64,000 nucleotides of DNA from the NCBI RefSeq assembly GCF_000276805.1, contig NZ_AKXQ01000022.1, forward strand, positions 1-64,000, written 5' to 3'. The notes beneath the pieces are model-generated. The model did not search any database. It saw nothing but the letters and a program-made list of their open reading frames with translations, and was not told the origin of the DNA. The first letter of the stretch is position 1. Each line of letters opens with the position of its first letter. Made by a program: the position numbers and the translations under genes. The DNA is from Moritella dasanensis ArB 0140 (GTDB taxonomy: Bacteria > Pseudomonadota > Gammaproteobacteria > Enterobacterales > Moritellaceae). Positions 47,200-55,360 of this stretch are shown piece after piece.

Positions 47200-47574
47200 A
47201 TGCGTCATTACGAAATCGTATTTATGGTTCACCCAGATCAGAGTGAACAAGTTACAGGCATGATTGAGCGTTACAGCGCAGTTGTGACTGAAGCAAATGG
47301 TACTATCCACCGTCTAGAAGACTGGGGTCGTCGCCAATTAGCATACCCAATCAACAAACTTCATAAAGCTCACTATGTTCTTATGAACATTGAAGCTGGC
47401 CAAGATGTTATTGATGAGCTAGAAAATAACTTCCGCTTTAACGACGCAGTGATCCGCAACATGATCCTACGTACTAAAGGTGTAGTTACTGAAGCTTCTC
47501 CAATGGCTAAAGCTAAAGAAGAACGCCGTGAAGCGCCAACTGCTGCTACTGAAGCACCAGCTGCTGCTGAATAA
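47200..47574 (+). CDS. rpsF: 30S ribosomal protein S6
   Basis: 124-aa S6: the start [18 protein letters not shown], then [27 protein letters not shown] (about 43-69) and an Ala/Glu-rich C-terminal tail without fixed structure. Codon use is strongly biased, as for other ribosomal genes here. First gene of the operon. In E. coli priB lies next; here rpsR follows after 80 bp. Confidence 0.97.
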   Translation: MRHYEIVFMVHPDQSEQVTGMIERYSAVVTEANGTIHRLEDWGRRQLAYPINKLHKAHYVLMNIEAGQDVIDELENNFRFNDAVIRNMILRTKGVVTEASPMAKAKEERREAPTAATEAPAAAE

Positions 47575-47600
47575 TAGCGTTTAGCTATAGGTATTGTTTA

Positions 47601-47623
47601 TTGGATAACATTTAGTTATCCAA
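47601..47623 (+). other. hairpin between rpsF and rpsR (priB absent)
   Basis: TTGGATAAC and its exact complement around a 5-nt loop, in the 80-bp gap where enterics carry priB. No T run follows, so it is more likely an mRNA-processing or stability element than a terminator. Confidence 0.55.
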
Positions 47624-47642
47624 TTTGTTGAGAAGATTTTAG

Positions 47643-47882
<240 letters not shown>

Positions 47883-47930
47883 GCTTTTGTTTGGTCGTCA
47901 AGACTAACTCTATATTTCTGAGGAAAGGTA

Positions 47931-48383
47931 ATGCAAGTAATTTTATTAGACAAGATCGCTAAGTTAGGTAACTTAGGCGAGACTGTTAACGTTAAAGCTG
48001 GTTATGCTCGTAACTTCCTTTTACCGAAAGGTAAAGCTGTTCTAGCAACTAAATCTAACGTTGAATCTTTCGAAGCACGTCGTGCTGAACTAGAAGCTAA
48101 AGTAGCTGCTGTTAAAGCAACTGCTGAAGCTAAAGCTGCAACAATCAACGCTCTAGAAGCTGTTGTAATTGCAACTAAAGCTGGTGACGAAGGTAAGATT
48201 TTCGGTTCTATTGGTACTCGTGACATCGCTGATGCGATCGTTGCTGCTGGTGTTGAAGTTGCTAAAAGCGAAGTTCGTCTTCCTGAAGGCGCTCTTCGTA
48301 CTCTTGGTGAGTTCGAAGTTAGCATCCAAGTACACAGCGAAGTATTCGCTACAGTAAACGTACAAATCGTAGCTGAAGCTTAA
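47931..48383 (+). CDS. rplI: 50S ribosomal protein L9
   Basis: 150-aa L9 with the N-terminal domain [34 protein letters not shown], the long connecting helix rich in Ala/Glu/Lys (about 40-80) and the C-terminal domain ([14 protein letters not shown]). Binds domain V of 23S rRNA near the L1 stalk. Last gene of the operon; the stop codon lies inside a 25-bp AT palindrome (48381-48405) and a strong terminator follows. Confidence 0.98.
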   Translation: MQVILLDKIAKLGNLGETVNVKAGYARNFLLPKGKAVLATKSNVESFEARRAELEAKVAAVKATAEAKAATINALEAVVIATKAGDEGKIFGSIGTRDIADAIVAAGVEVAKSEVRLPEGALRTLGEFEVSIQVHSEVFATVNVQIVAEA

Positions 48384-48415
48384 TTTAAAGTTTAACTTTA
48401 AATTAACTACAGAGT

Positions 48416-48445
48416 AAAGCCATGGCCTAGGCCATGGCTTTTTTT
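48416..48445 (+). terminator. terminator of the rpsF-rplI operon
   Basis: AAAGCCATGGCCT and its perfect complement form a 26-bp palindrome followed by T7. It lies between convergent rplI and the FGGY kinase gene and may stop both. Confidence 0.92.
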
Positions 48446-48483
48446 ATGCCTGCGATTTGGTCTTTTACCCAAGGTCATTGCGA

Positions 48484-50100
48484 CTATTTTGGGTAGCCAG
48501 TGATGGTACGAATAGACTGATATAATGGCTGCAGTTGTTTGTACATCTTTAAGTACACTTGCTTATACAGCGCATCATAAGTGGCGACGATTTCTGGCTG
48601 TGGCTGAAAGACGTCATTTACCCGCGTCATTTCTGCAATCGCGTTATCAAAGCTGGTGTAAATTCCCAAGCCAACCGCGGTGACAATTGCAGCGCCTAAA
48701 CCCGATGTTTCAAAAGTATGCGGTCGTTCTGCTGGCATATTGAAAATATTAGCCGTTAACTGCATGGCCACATCACTTTGCGAGCCGCCTCCCGATACTC
48801 TGAGTGTGGTTATTTTTACCTTGTTGCGTTTACTGATACGTTCTTTCCCTTCGCGTAATGCATAGGCAAGTCCTTCCAGTATCGCTCGGTAAATATGGGT
48901 ACGAGTATGCACATCACCAAAACCAATAATACCGCCTTTGGCTTCAGGTCCGGGATCGCGCGCGCCGGGTGTCCAATAAGGCTGTAACATTAACCCCATA
49001 GAACCTGGTGGGATTTCGGCCACTAAACGATCGAATAAGACTTCAGGCGCAATCCCCTCTGCATCGGCAATATGTTGCTCGCGCAAACCAAACTCTTTTT
49101 TAAACCAACTGATCAACCAAAAACCACGATAGATCATGACTTCAGAGGAATAATGACGGGGTATTGCCGAAGGAAAGGGCGGCAGGTGTGGCGTAGCTTC
49201 GACGTATTTGTCTGTGGTTATATTGATGGTTGCCGTGGTGCCATAACTTAAGCAGGCAATATGCGGACGATTGCCGCCAGAGCCAATGATCTCACAAGCT
49301 TTATCTGATGCCGAAGCGATAACCGGTAAGCCTGCAGGAATGCCAGTATGGATCGCGGCTTCCTCAGATACATGACCGACAAGTTCCCCGGGTTCGATAA
49401 GCTTAGGTAACATGTTGGGATCGATTGCGAGCATATCCCAACGCCAATCTGATTTTTTCAACCACGCTAGTTTCTTATAATCAAACGGAATGTAACCAAC
49501 TTGGCTACCGATGGAGTCAACAATATTGTCGGTGAATTTATAATTTAAAAAACCAGACAGCAACAGATACTTGGAAGTATCACGCCAAATATCTGGTTGA
49601 TTTTGGCGGATCCAAATTGCTTGTGACTTTTCTTGAAAGCGTTGGATAATATCGTCGACGCGGGCAATCTTAAATAACCAATTCCACGGCCATTGTATTG
49701 CTTCTTGTTGTGCGTGGCGTTGATCTAACCAGATGATCGCCGGACGTAATGCGTTGCCTTCACTGTCGAGATTGATCACGGTGCCACGTTGTGTGGTGAT
49801 CGACATGCCGACGATATCGTGTTTATTGATCTCGGGATATTGGTGAAGATCTTGCCAGAGTAAATCACATGCTTGTTTGACCGCTGACCAATAATAATCA
49901 GGATCCTGCTCTGCCCAACCCGGTTGTGCGGAAAAGTACGGGGTGATCACTTGCTGTCCTTTGGCTATCAAGTTGCCTTGGTAATCAAACAATAATGCGC
50001 GCACACTTTGAGTACCATTATCAATACTTAACAAATAACCTTGCTGTTGATCTGATGCTCTCGCGCTTGATGTTACTGATGTTGGAGCTCGACTATCCAT
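48484..50100 (-). CDS. FGGY-family carbohydrate kinase
   Basis: 538-aa sugar/polyol kinase of the FGGY (glycerokinase/xylulokinase) family. The N-terminal phosphate-1 motif is LLSIDNGTQSVRALLFD (about 23-39), the middle has IIWLDQRHAQQ, and the C-terminal domain shows ASDKACEIIGSGG and RVSGGGSQSDVAMQLTANIF. It differs from true GlpK (about 500 aa, SRNGEP-type motifs) and the substrate is not known. It is the last gene of an operon with an AGPS-like flavoenzyme and a GlpD-like dehydrogenase (20-bp gap to the latter), so a glycerol-like or dihydroxyacetone-like substrate is a reasonable guess. Confidence 0.85.
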   Translation of the reverse strand: MDSRAPTSVTSSARASDQQQGYLLSIDNGTQSVRALLFDYQGNLIAKGQQVITPYFSAQPGWAEQDPDYYWSAVKQACDLLWQDLHQYPEINKHDIVGMSITTQRGTVINLDSEGNALRPAIIWLDQRHAQQEAIQWPWNWLFKIARVDDIIQRFQEKSQAIWIRQNQPDIWRDTSKYLLLSGFLNYKFTDNIVDSIGSQVGYIPFDYKKLAWLKKSDWRWDMLAIDPNMLPKLIEPGELVGHVSEEAAIHTGIPAGLPVIASASDKACEIIGSGGNRPHIACLSYGTTATINITTDKYVEATPHLPPFPSAIPRHYSSEVMIYRGFWLISWFKKEFGLREQHIADAEGIAPEVLFDRLVAEIPPGSMGLMLQPYWTPGARDPGPEAKGGIIGFGDVHTRTHIYRAILEGLAYALREGKERISKRNKVKITTLRVSGGGSQSDVAMQLTANIFNMPAERPHTFETSGLGAAIVTAVGLGIYTSFDNAIAEMTRVNDVFQPQPEIVATYDALYKQVYLKMYKQLQPLYQSIRTITGYPK

Positions 50101-50120
50101 GTAAATTATCTCCGACTGGG

Positions 50121-51827
50121 TTAGCTTGCAAGTGTGTTCACTAAACTGGCACTGTCTTTTGTTACGCGATGATTATTTTCTGTTACAAGCTCATCATCTT
50201 TTGCTAAATGCGCATTATGTTTTGGCAAACCATAGTAACGTTGAATCATGTCTTGATAGCGATCCACCTCTTGCTGCCATACCACATCATTCCAACCGAG
50301 TGCGGTTTGGCACAACGGCTGTAATTGATCTAATAAATGTGCACCACCGTGCGGTAATAACAAACCAATGCGGCAGCGGCGTAGTAATAGATCATCAAGA
50401 TGAACCACCATTTCGCACTGTAAACTCCATTTTAATTCAGCTAGCGAGGTGTTGGTATTACCGATGGCTTTAAACTCATGGGTCGTCGCATGCTTGAGTA
50501 AGTCAGAATAGTGCTGACCGTACAGGCTTGTTAAGCGCTGACGCTGTGATTGACTCAAACTGTGATTGGTATTGTCATCGTTCACAGGCTTAAACAAACG
50601 CTGATTGCGCAGAGCCTTCAGATCCATACTCGGTAAATAATCTTGTGCTGCTGTTAATACTTCTAGCGCGATCAACCTGAACGTCGTCAGCTTACCGCCT
50701 GCCACACTGATCAAGCCTTGTTCATTCCAGATAGAATGTTCACGTTTTTCATCAGAAGGTTTGGTACTTTGTTCGTTGTCATGATTACTGACGACCGGGC
50801 GGATCCCTGCATAGGTAGATATCACATCGTCCTCGCTGATATCGGCTTGCGGAAACTGCTTGTTGATCCCCGCTAGTAGATAATCTACTTCGTTTTGGCT
50901 GATGCAAGGTTGTTGATCTAAATCGTGATGATGGTCAAGATCCGTCGTCCCTATGACAGTGCTATTTTCCCAAGGAAAGGCAAAGATAGGGCGCTTATCT
51001 TCAGGGTGAAAATAGCTGACGGAGTAGGCAAGTGGTAACCGCCAACTGGGCACGATCAAATGACTGCCACGCAAGGGTCTAATGGCTTTTTTAGCTTGCA
51101 CTTGTAAGCGTAATTTATCGGTCCATGGACCTGTGGCGTTGACCACCACTTTTGCGGATAAGTTAAATTGTTGCCCAGATACTTGGTCTGCGACGCGAAT
51201 ACCAGTGACTTGACCATCTGTTTTAATCAGTTGTTCAGCGCTAAGGTAATTCATGGCGGTGCCACCAAGATCCTGCGCTTCTTGTAATACTCGCATCACC
51301 AATCTTGCATCGTCTGTCACGGCATCGGCAAATTGTGTCGCCCCTTGTAATTTGCTCTGTTCAATGCCTGGGGCGTGAAAATCAGCAATGTTATGGTTGA
51401 TATAACGGTGGTTACGCTTACCGCCAATCCAGTCATAGATAGTCAATAAGGTATTGAACACCAAGGGACCAGGAAATTGATATTTATAATGACCCATCAA
51501 AAATTGCAGCGGACTGACTAAACCGGGCAATTCGTTCAGCAGTTTTTCACGTTCTGTTACTGCATCCTTGGTCATATTATATTGACCACTGCCGAGATAA
51601 CGCAGTCCACCATGGACCATTTTCGATGACTTGCTCGATGCGCCCCAAGCAAAGTCTTGTTGTTCGATTAATAATACTTTTAATCCGGCTTGGCTGGCGG
51701 TTAATAAAATACCTGCACCGGTAATGCCGCCACCAATGATGATCATATCCCAGATTGTATTATCATTATTTAGTTGCAGTTTTTCGAGCTGTTGATCTCG
51801 AGTCAAACTTGTTAATGGCTGATACAT
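50121..51827 (-). CDS. FAD-dependent glycerol-3-phosphate dehydrogenase-like protein
   Basis: 568-aa GlpD-family flavoprotein. The FAD dinucleotide motif DMIIIGGGITGAG (about 27-39) is followed by the family segment ASSKSSKMVHGGLRYL. Further on are VNATGPWTDKL, ENSTVIGTTDLDHHHDL and AGIRPVVS, and a C-terminal DAO_C helical domain. At 568 aa it is longer than E. coli GlpD (501). It would oxidise glycerol-3-phosphate or a derivative at the membrane and pass electrons to quinone. Because it sits between an AGPS-like enzyme and an FGGY kinase rather than with glpF/glpK, it is probably a specialised paralogue. Confidence 0.87.
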   Translation of the reverse strand: MYQPLTSLTRDQQLEKLQLNNDNTIWDMIIIGGGITGAGILLTASQAGLKVLLIEQQDFAWGASSKSSKMVHGGLRYLGSGQYNMTKDAVTEREKLLNELPGLVSPLQFLMGHYKYQFPGPLVFNTLLTIYDWIGGKRNHRYINHNIADFHAPGIEQSKLQGATQFADAVTDDARLVMRVLQEAQDLGGTAMNYLSAEQLIKTDGQVTGIRVADQVSGQQFNLSAKVVVNATGPWTDKLRLQVQAKKAIRPLRGSHLIVPSWRLPLAYSVSYFHPEDKRPIFAFPWENSTVIGTTDLDHHHDLDQQPCISQNEVDYLLAGINKQFPQADISEDDVISTYAGIRPVVSNHDNEQSTKPSDEKREHSIWNEQGLISVAGGKLTTFRLIALEVLTAAQDYLPSMDLKALRNQRLFKPVNDDNTNHSLSQSQRQRLTSLYGQHYSDLLKHATTHEFKAIGNTNTSLAELKWSLQCEMVVHLDDLLLRRCRIGLLLPHGGAHLLDQLQPLCQTALGWNDVVWQQEVDRYQDMIQRYYGLPKHNAHLAKDDELVTENNHRVTKDSASLVNTLAS

Positions 51828-51837
51828 ACAACACCCT

Positions 51838-53526
51838 CTAGCTGATTACTTGTGCTTGTTCTGGTTTTAACTTTAATTCTAACTCGGGTTCTGGTTTTGA
51901 TGTTGAGACGTCAGGTGAAGCAATAAGGCAATGTGGGTTCATGATCTGTTGTGGATCAAAAGTATCACACAGAGATTGAATCGCTTGGATCGTCAACGCG
52001 CCTTTTTCTGTAACCAAATAGGGTTGATGATCTTTACCGACGCCGTGCTGATGACTAATGGTGCCTTGATTATTGACGATTATTTCTGAGGTACTGTGTT
52101 TTAGTTTTGCCCATTGCGCTAATGTTTGCTGATAACTGTCACCGGCTTTGAATATATAGGTGGTGTAAATACTAGAGCCTTGCTGATAGAAGTGAGATAG
52201 ATGCGTAAATACATGCATTTGTGGTGCTTCTTTATCATCACTTAAGTCTTGCGCTAATACTGTGCGTAAGTTGGTTTCTATTTTGGTTAATAGATTATCG
52301 ACGTTATGCCAATCCGTTGCTGTTTCTAGGGTATCGACGACATAACCTTTTTGCCACAAGGCTTCGCGGAAGTAAGGCATGGTAAAGCGTTTCTCCGCCC
52401 ATTTATTGCCCATAAACGAACCGGTATATAAACCTTGATGGGCTTTGGTTATTTTTTTCAATTGCTTTAATGCGCTACGACATTGGAATTTGGTGCCGGT
52501 TAAGCCAAATGTCATCATGCACTTGCCTTGTTTAGTACCAAACAGGGCTAAGGCTTTCTCCAGCAAGGCGATTTGTTTTTCATGGCCCGCTAATGCTAAT
52601 TGGGTTTCCGTTTCAATGGCGTTGCTTAGGCGTAGCATCGATAGTGGCACATCGGACTGGACTAACGTTTTAGCGGCTTGCTTGGCTTGTTGCCAACTAG
52701 GGAAAAAGGTCACATAGAAATTTTCTTGAGCTGCGAGCTTACGCACCCGAACCTTGACTGCTGATAAGATACCGATACGCCCTTCAGAACCCATTAATAA
52801 TGCTTTAATATCAGGACCTGCTGCAGAGGCAGGGAAAGTAGGAATATCTAAGCGACCGACAGGAGTAATGACTTCACCACCGGCAAACAACTCTTCGATA
52901 CGACCGTAACGCAAAGACTGTTGGCCACTCGAACGTGTGACCACCCAGCCACCGATAGTTGAGAGTTCGAAAGACTGCGGGAAATGACCTAGAGTATAAC
53001 CTTGTGCGCGTAATTGCGCTTCGACTTGTGGCCCCGGTGTTCCTGCGCCAAAGGTGGCGATTTGGCTGTCGGTATCAAGTTCGATAAGGCGGTTCATGCG
53101 GCCCATATCAACGGTTAGAATGGCTTGTTCTGAAGCAAACGGATTTATGTGTCCAGCAACACTCGTGCCTCCGCCATAAGGTATCACCAGAATATGTTGT
53201 TGCTGACAAAAATCGAGAATAGCGACTAAGTCATCACTGCTTTCAGGAAATGCGACGCCATCGGGGAAATATTCAAAATCACCACTGCGCATGGCTAACC
53301 AGTCCGGTAAGCTTTGGCCGCGAGCATGACGAATGCGCACTTCGGGATCACGATTAAATAACGGGTGGTGCGGCAATCTTGATTCAGGTACTTGCTTGAT
53401 GACCTCGGCAAGCGGTGCGTCTGCGAGTGGGGTTGTAGGTCCTACTTTCGCCAGCAAAAAAGTATCTGCAGTACTCGGTAAATCTAATTTATTGGCTTCA
53501 TCGCCCCAACCATTCCAACGTTTCAT
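51838..53526 (-). CDS. AGPS-like FAD-binding oxidase (alkyldihydroxyacetonephosphate synthase family)
   Basis: 562 aa from MKRWNGWGDE, chosen because AGGGAA lies just upstream; a start at 53592 would add 22 residues. FAD_binding_4 domain (about 85-275) with IPYGGGTSVAGH and GPDIKALLMGSEGRIGIL; C-terminal FAD-oxidase_C domain with SHQHGVGKDH (His492 and His494), which corresponds to the catalytic HHH segment of eukaryotic AGPS. The N-terminal WNGWG is also an AGPS hallmark. In AGPS the reaction is exchange of an acyl for an alkyl group on acyl-DHAP; whether this protein does that is unknown. First gene of the operon, divergent from an AraC regulator. The tail is a charged E-L-K repeat. Confidence 0.85.
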   Translation of the reverse strand: MKRWNGWGDEANKLDLPSTADTFLLAKVGPTTPLADAPLAEVIKQVPESRLPHHPLFNRDPEVRIRHARGQSLPDWLAMRSGDFEYFPDGVAFPESSDDLVAILDFCQQQHILVIPYGGGTSVAGHINPFASEQAILTVDMGRMNRLIELDTDSQIATFGAGTPGPQVEAQLRAQGYTLGHFPQSFELSTIGGWVVTRSSGQQSLRYGRIEELFAGGEVITPVGRLDIPTFPASAAGPDIKALLMGSEGRIGILSAVKVRVRKLAAQENFYVTFFPSWQQAKQAAKTLVQSDVPLSMLRLSNAIETETQLALAGHEKQIALLEKALALFGTKQGKCMMTFGLTGTKFQCRSALKQLKKITKAHQGLYTGSFMGNKWAEKRFTMPYFREALWQKGYVVDTLETATDWHNVDNLLTKIETNLRTVLAQDLSDDKEAPQMHVFTHLSHFYQQGSSIYTTYIFKAGDSYQQTLAQWAKLKHSTSEIIVNNQGTISHQHGVGKDHQPYLVTEKGALTIQAIQSLCDTFDPQQIMNPHCLIASPDVSTSKPEPELELKLKPEQAQVIS

Positions 53527-53698
53527 GATCTCATTCCCTTTGTTATATTTCAGTATAAGGTAAGTGTAAGGGCAAAGGTCGAGTGATAGCATTGTCGTAT
53601 TAAGCCAAGATAAGTATCAAATTAGGACTCACTCACAATACCTTAGGGTAAAAATCGTTATACTTATTAGCTCGTAATGGATAAAGGATGATTCAGTT

Positions 53699-54727
53699 AT
53701 GGTGGGATTAGGTTCAGTGTCAGTGCCTGTGGTAAAGCAATACATACGTTATATTGAAACATTAGCTATCGATATACCGTTATTGTTGTCACGTAGTAAT
53801 ATCGCCAGCACAACACTATCACAAGAAAATGAGCGCATTAGTGGCGAACAATTACAGGCCTTTTTAGCCAATCTCATTATCGCAACTGATGATCCGTTAT
53901 TTGGCTTGAAGAGTGGTGTCTTTGTTGAACCGAGTTCGTACAGTGTACTGGGTTATATCACCATGACATGTGCCACGCTGGAACAAGCACTAGAACGTAT
54001 CAAGCCTTATGAAAAGTTGGTTGGTGATATGGGCGTGACATCGATTGACTATCAACCGCAGCAAGTCGCGATAAACTGGCATTGTGCTTACAGCTTTGAA
54101 GACGTGCGCGAGCAGATGGTGGATAACGTATTCGCTTCTTGGTTGACCTATGCACGTTGGTTATCTGGGCAAGCATTAGGGCCTATCGCAGTGCATTTAC
54201 AGCGTGCAGATCCTTCGCCTGAGCAGCGTGCTTATTATCAGCAGGTATTTGCTTGTCCGGTATTGTTTTCACAACCCACCAATCGTCTTATTTTACCGCG
54301 TGAATACCTTGATATTCCGTTACGACAGCCAGATCATTGTTTACTGCAAACGTTAGAGTTACATGCTGCTGGGCAAGTTTCAGCCTTGGGAGATGACCAT
54401 CGTTTTAGTATTCAAGTTAAAGACATTATCCGCATCTTATTAGCTAAGGGGATAACCCGTAAAGATATGGTGGCAGGACAGTTAAATATGAGCGAGAGAA
54501 CGCTGCAGCGCAAACTGCAGCAAGAGCAAACCAGTTATCAAAAATTGCTTGATGAAGCGCGTTTATCACTGGCCCAGCAGTATTTAACCGAAACATTATT
54601 ACCAGTCGATGACATTGCCATGCAGTTGGGCTTTAGTGAAACCCGTTCATTTTTTCGTAGCTTTAAGGGCTGGACAGGGCAAACACCAAGCGTTTACAGA
54701 GAATCTAGTTCACAGAAATCAGGCTAA
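53699..54727 (+). CDS. AraC family transcriptional regulator
   Basis: 342-aa regulator with an N-terminal arabinose-binding-like domain of the OruR/ArgR type (about 20-215; FGLKSGVFVEPSSYSVLGYI). The C-terminal AraC double HTH (about 245-335) contains KGITRKDMVAGQLNMSERTLQRKL and VDDIAMQLGFSETRSFFRSFKGWTG. It is divergent from the AGPS-GlpD-kinase operon with 172 bp between the starts, so it most likely controls that operon. The inducer is unknown. Confidence 0.9.
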   Translation: MVGLGSVSVPVVKQYIRYIETLAIDIPLLLSRSNIASTTLSQENERISGEQLQAFLANLIIATDDPLFGLKSGVFVEPSSYSVLGYITMTCATLEQALERIKPYEKLVGDMGVTSIDYQPQQVAINWHCAYSFEDVREQMVDNVFASWLTYARWLSGQALGPIAVHLQRADPSPEQRAYYQQVFACPVLFSQPTNRLILPREYLDIPLRQPDHCLLQTLELHAAGQVSALGDDHRFSIQVKDIIRILLAKGITRKDMVAGQLNMSERTLQRKLQQEQTSYQKLLDEARLSLAQQYLTETLLPVDDIAMQLGFSETRSFFRSFKGWTGQTPSVYRESSSQKSG

Positions 54728-54843
54728 ACCAATGATTTATGATACACAAGCCTTTCAATTGTTGGGTATGAAGACTAAAATTTGCTATAAACAATAAAGA
54801 TAAACCCTATACTGCTTCACAGCAGGATGCAATTAGTGAGTAT

Positions 54844-55164
54844 ATGATGAAAAAAATTACAACAATGATCGTTGCGTTAGCGTGTCTAGTGCCTTCTCTA
54901 TCTATGGCGGCTGGTGGCGACGTTGCTGCTGGTAAAGCAAAAGCCGCTGTCTGTGCAGCTTGTCATGGCGCTGCTGGTATTTCAGCTATTCCTATGTACC
55001 CAAATCTAGCGGGTCAAAAAGAAATGTATTTAGTCAATGCATTAAAAGCCTATAAAACTGGTCAACGTACAGGTGGTATGGCACCGGTAATGTCTGGTCA
55101 AGCGATGGCACTATCTGATGCTGACATCAACAATGTAGCAGCATACTTCTCAAGCTTGAAATAA
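54844..55164 (+). CDS. class I cytochrome c (c5/c553 type), periplasmic
   Basis: 106-aa monoheme cytochrome. Sec signal to about residue 22 (SLSMAAGG), heme-binding CAACH at about 37-41, and the axial Met is probably in [16 protein letters not shown]; end [11 protein letters not shown]. The short form with one CxxCH matches the c553/c5-like electron carriers of marine gammaproteobacteria (cytochrome c4 has two hemes). It would carry electrons in the periplasm to a terminal oxidase or reductase. Monocistronic with its own terminator. Confidence 0.9.
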   Translation: MMKKITTMIVALACLVPSLSMAAGGDVAAGKAKAAVCAACHGAAGISAIPMYPNLAGQKEMYLVNALKAYKTGQRTGGMAPVMSGQAMALSDADINNVAAYFSSLK

Positions 55165-55210
55165 TAGCCGTTAGGCACTAAGTCTAATTAGTGTTCATGT
55201 AGTCAATCGT

Positions 55211-55234
55211 AAAGCCTCGTGATGAGGCTTTTTT
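55211..55234 (+). terminator. terminator of the cytochrome c gene
   Basis: AAAGCCTC/GAGGCTTT stem, 5-nt loop and a T6 run, 47 bp past the stop codon. Confidence 0.88.
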
Positions 55235-55360
55235 ATTAACCAATAACCCCTTAGAACCTCCCCGCAATTAATTTATTCCTACTTCTCAGGTTATTTCATT
55301 TCCCCTACAGGGATATTTTTAGGATAATGGTTAATCACACTAAATTTAGTGAGCGCTAGC

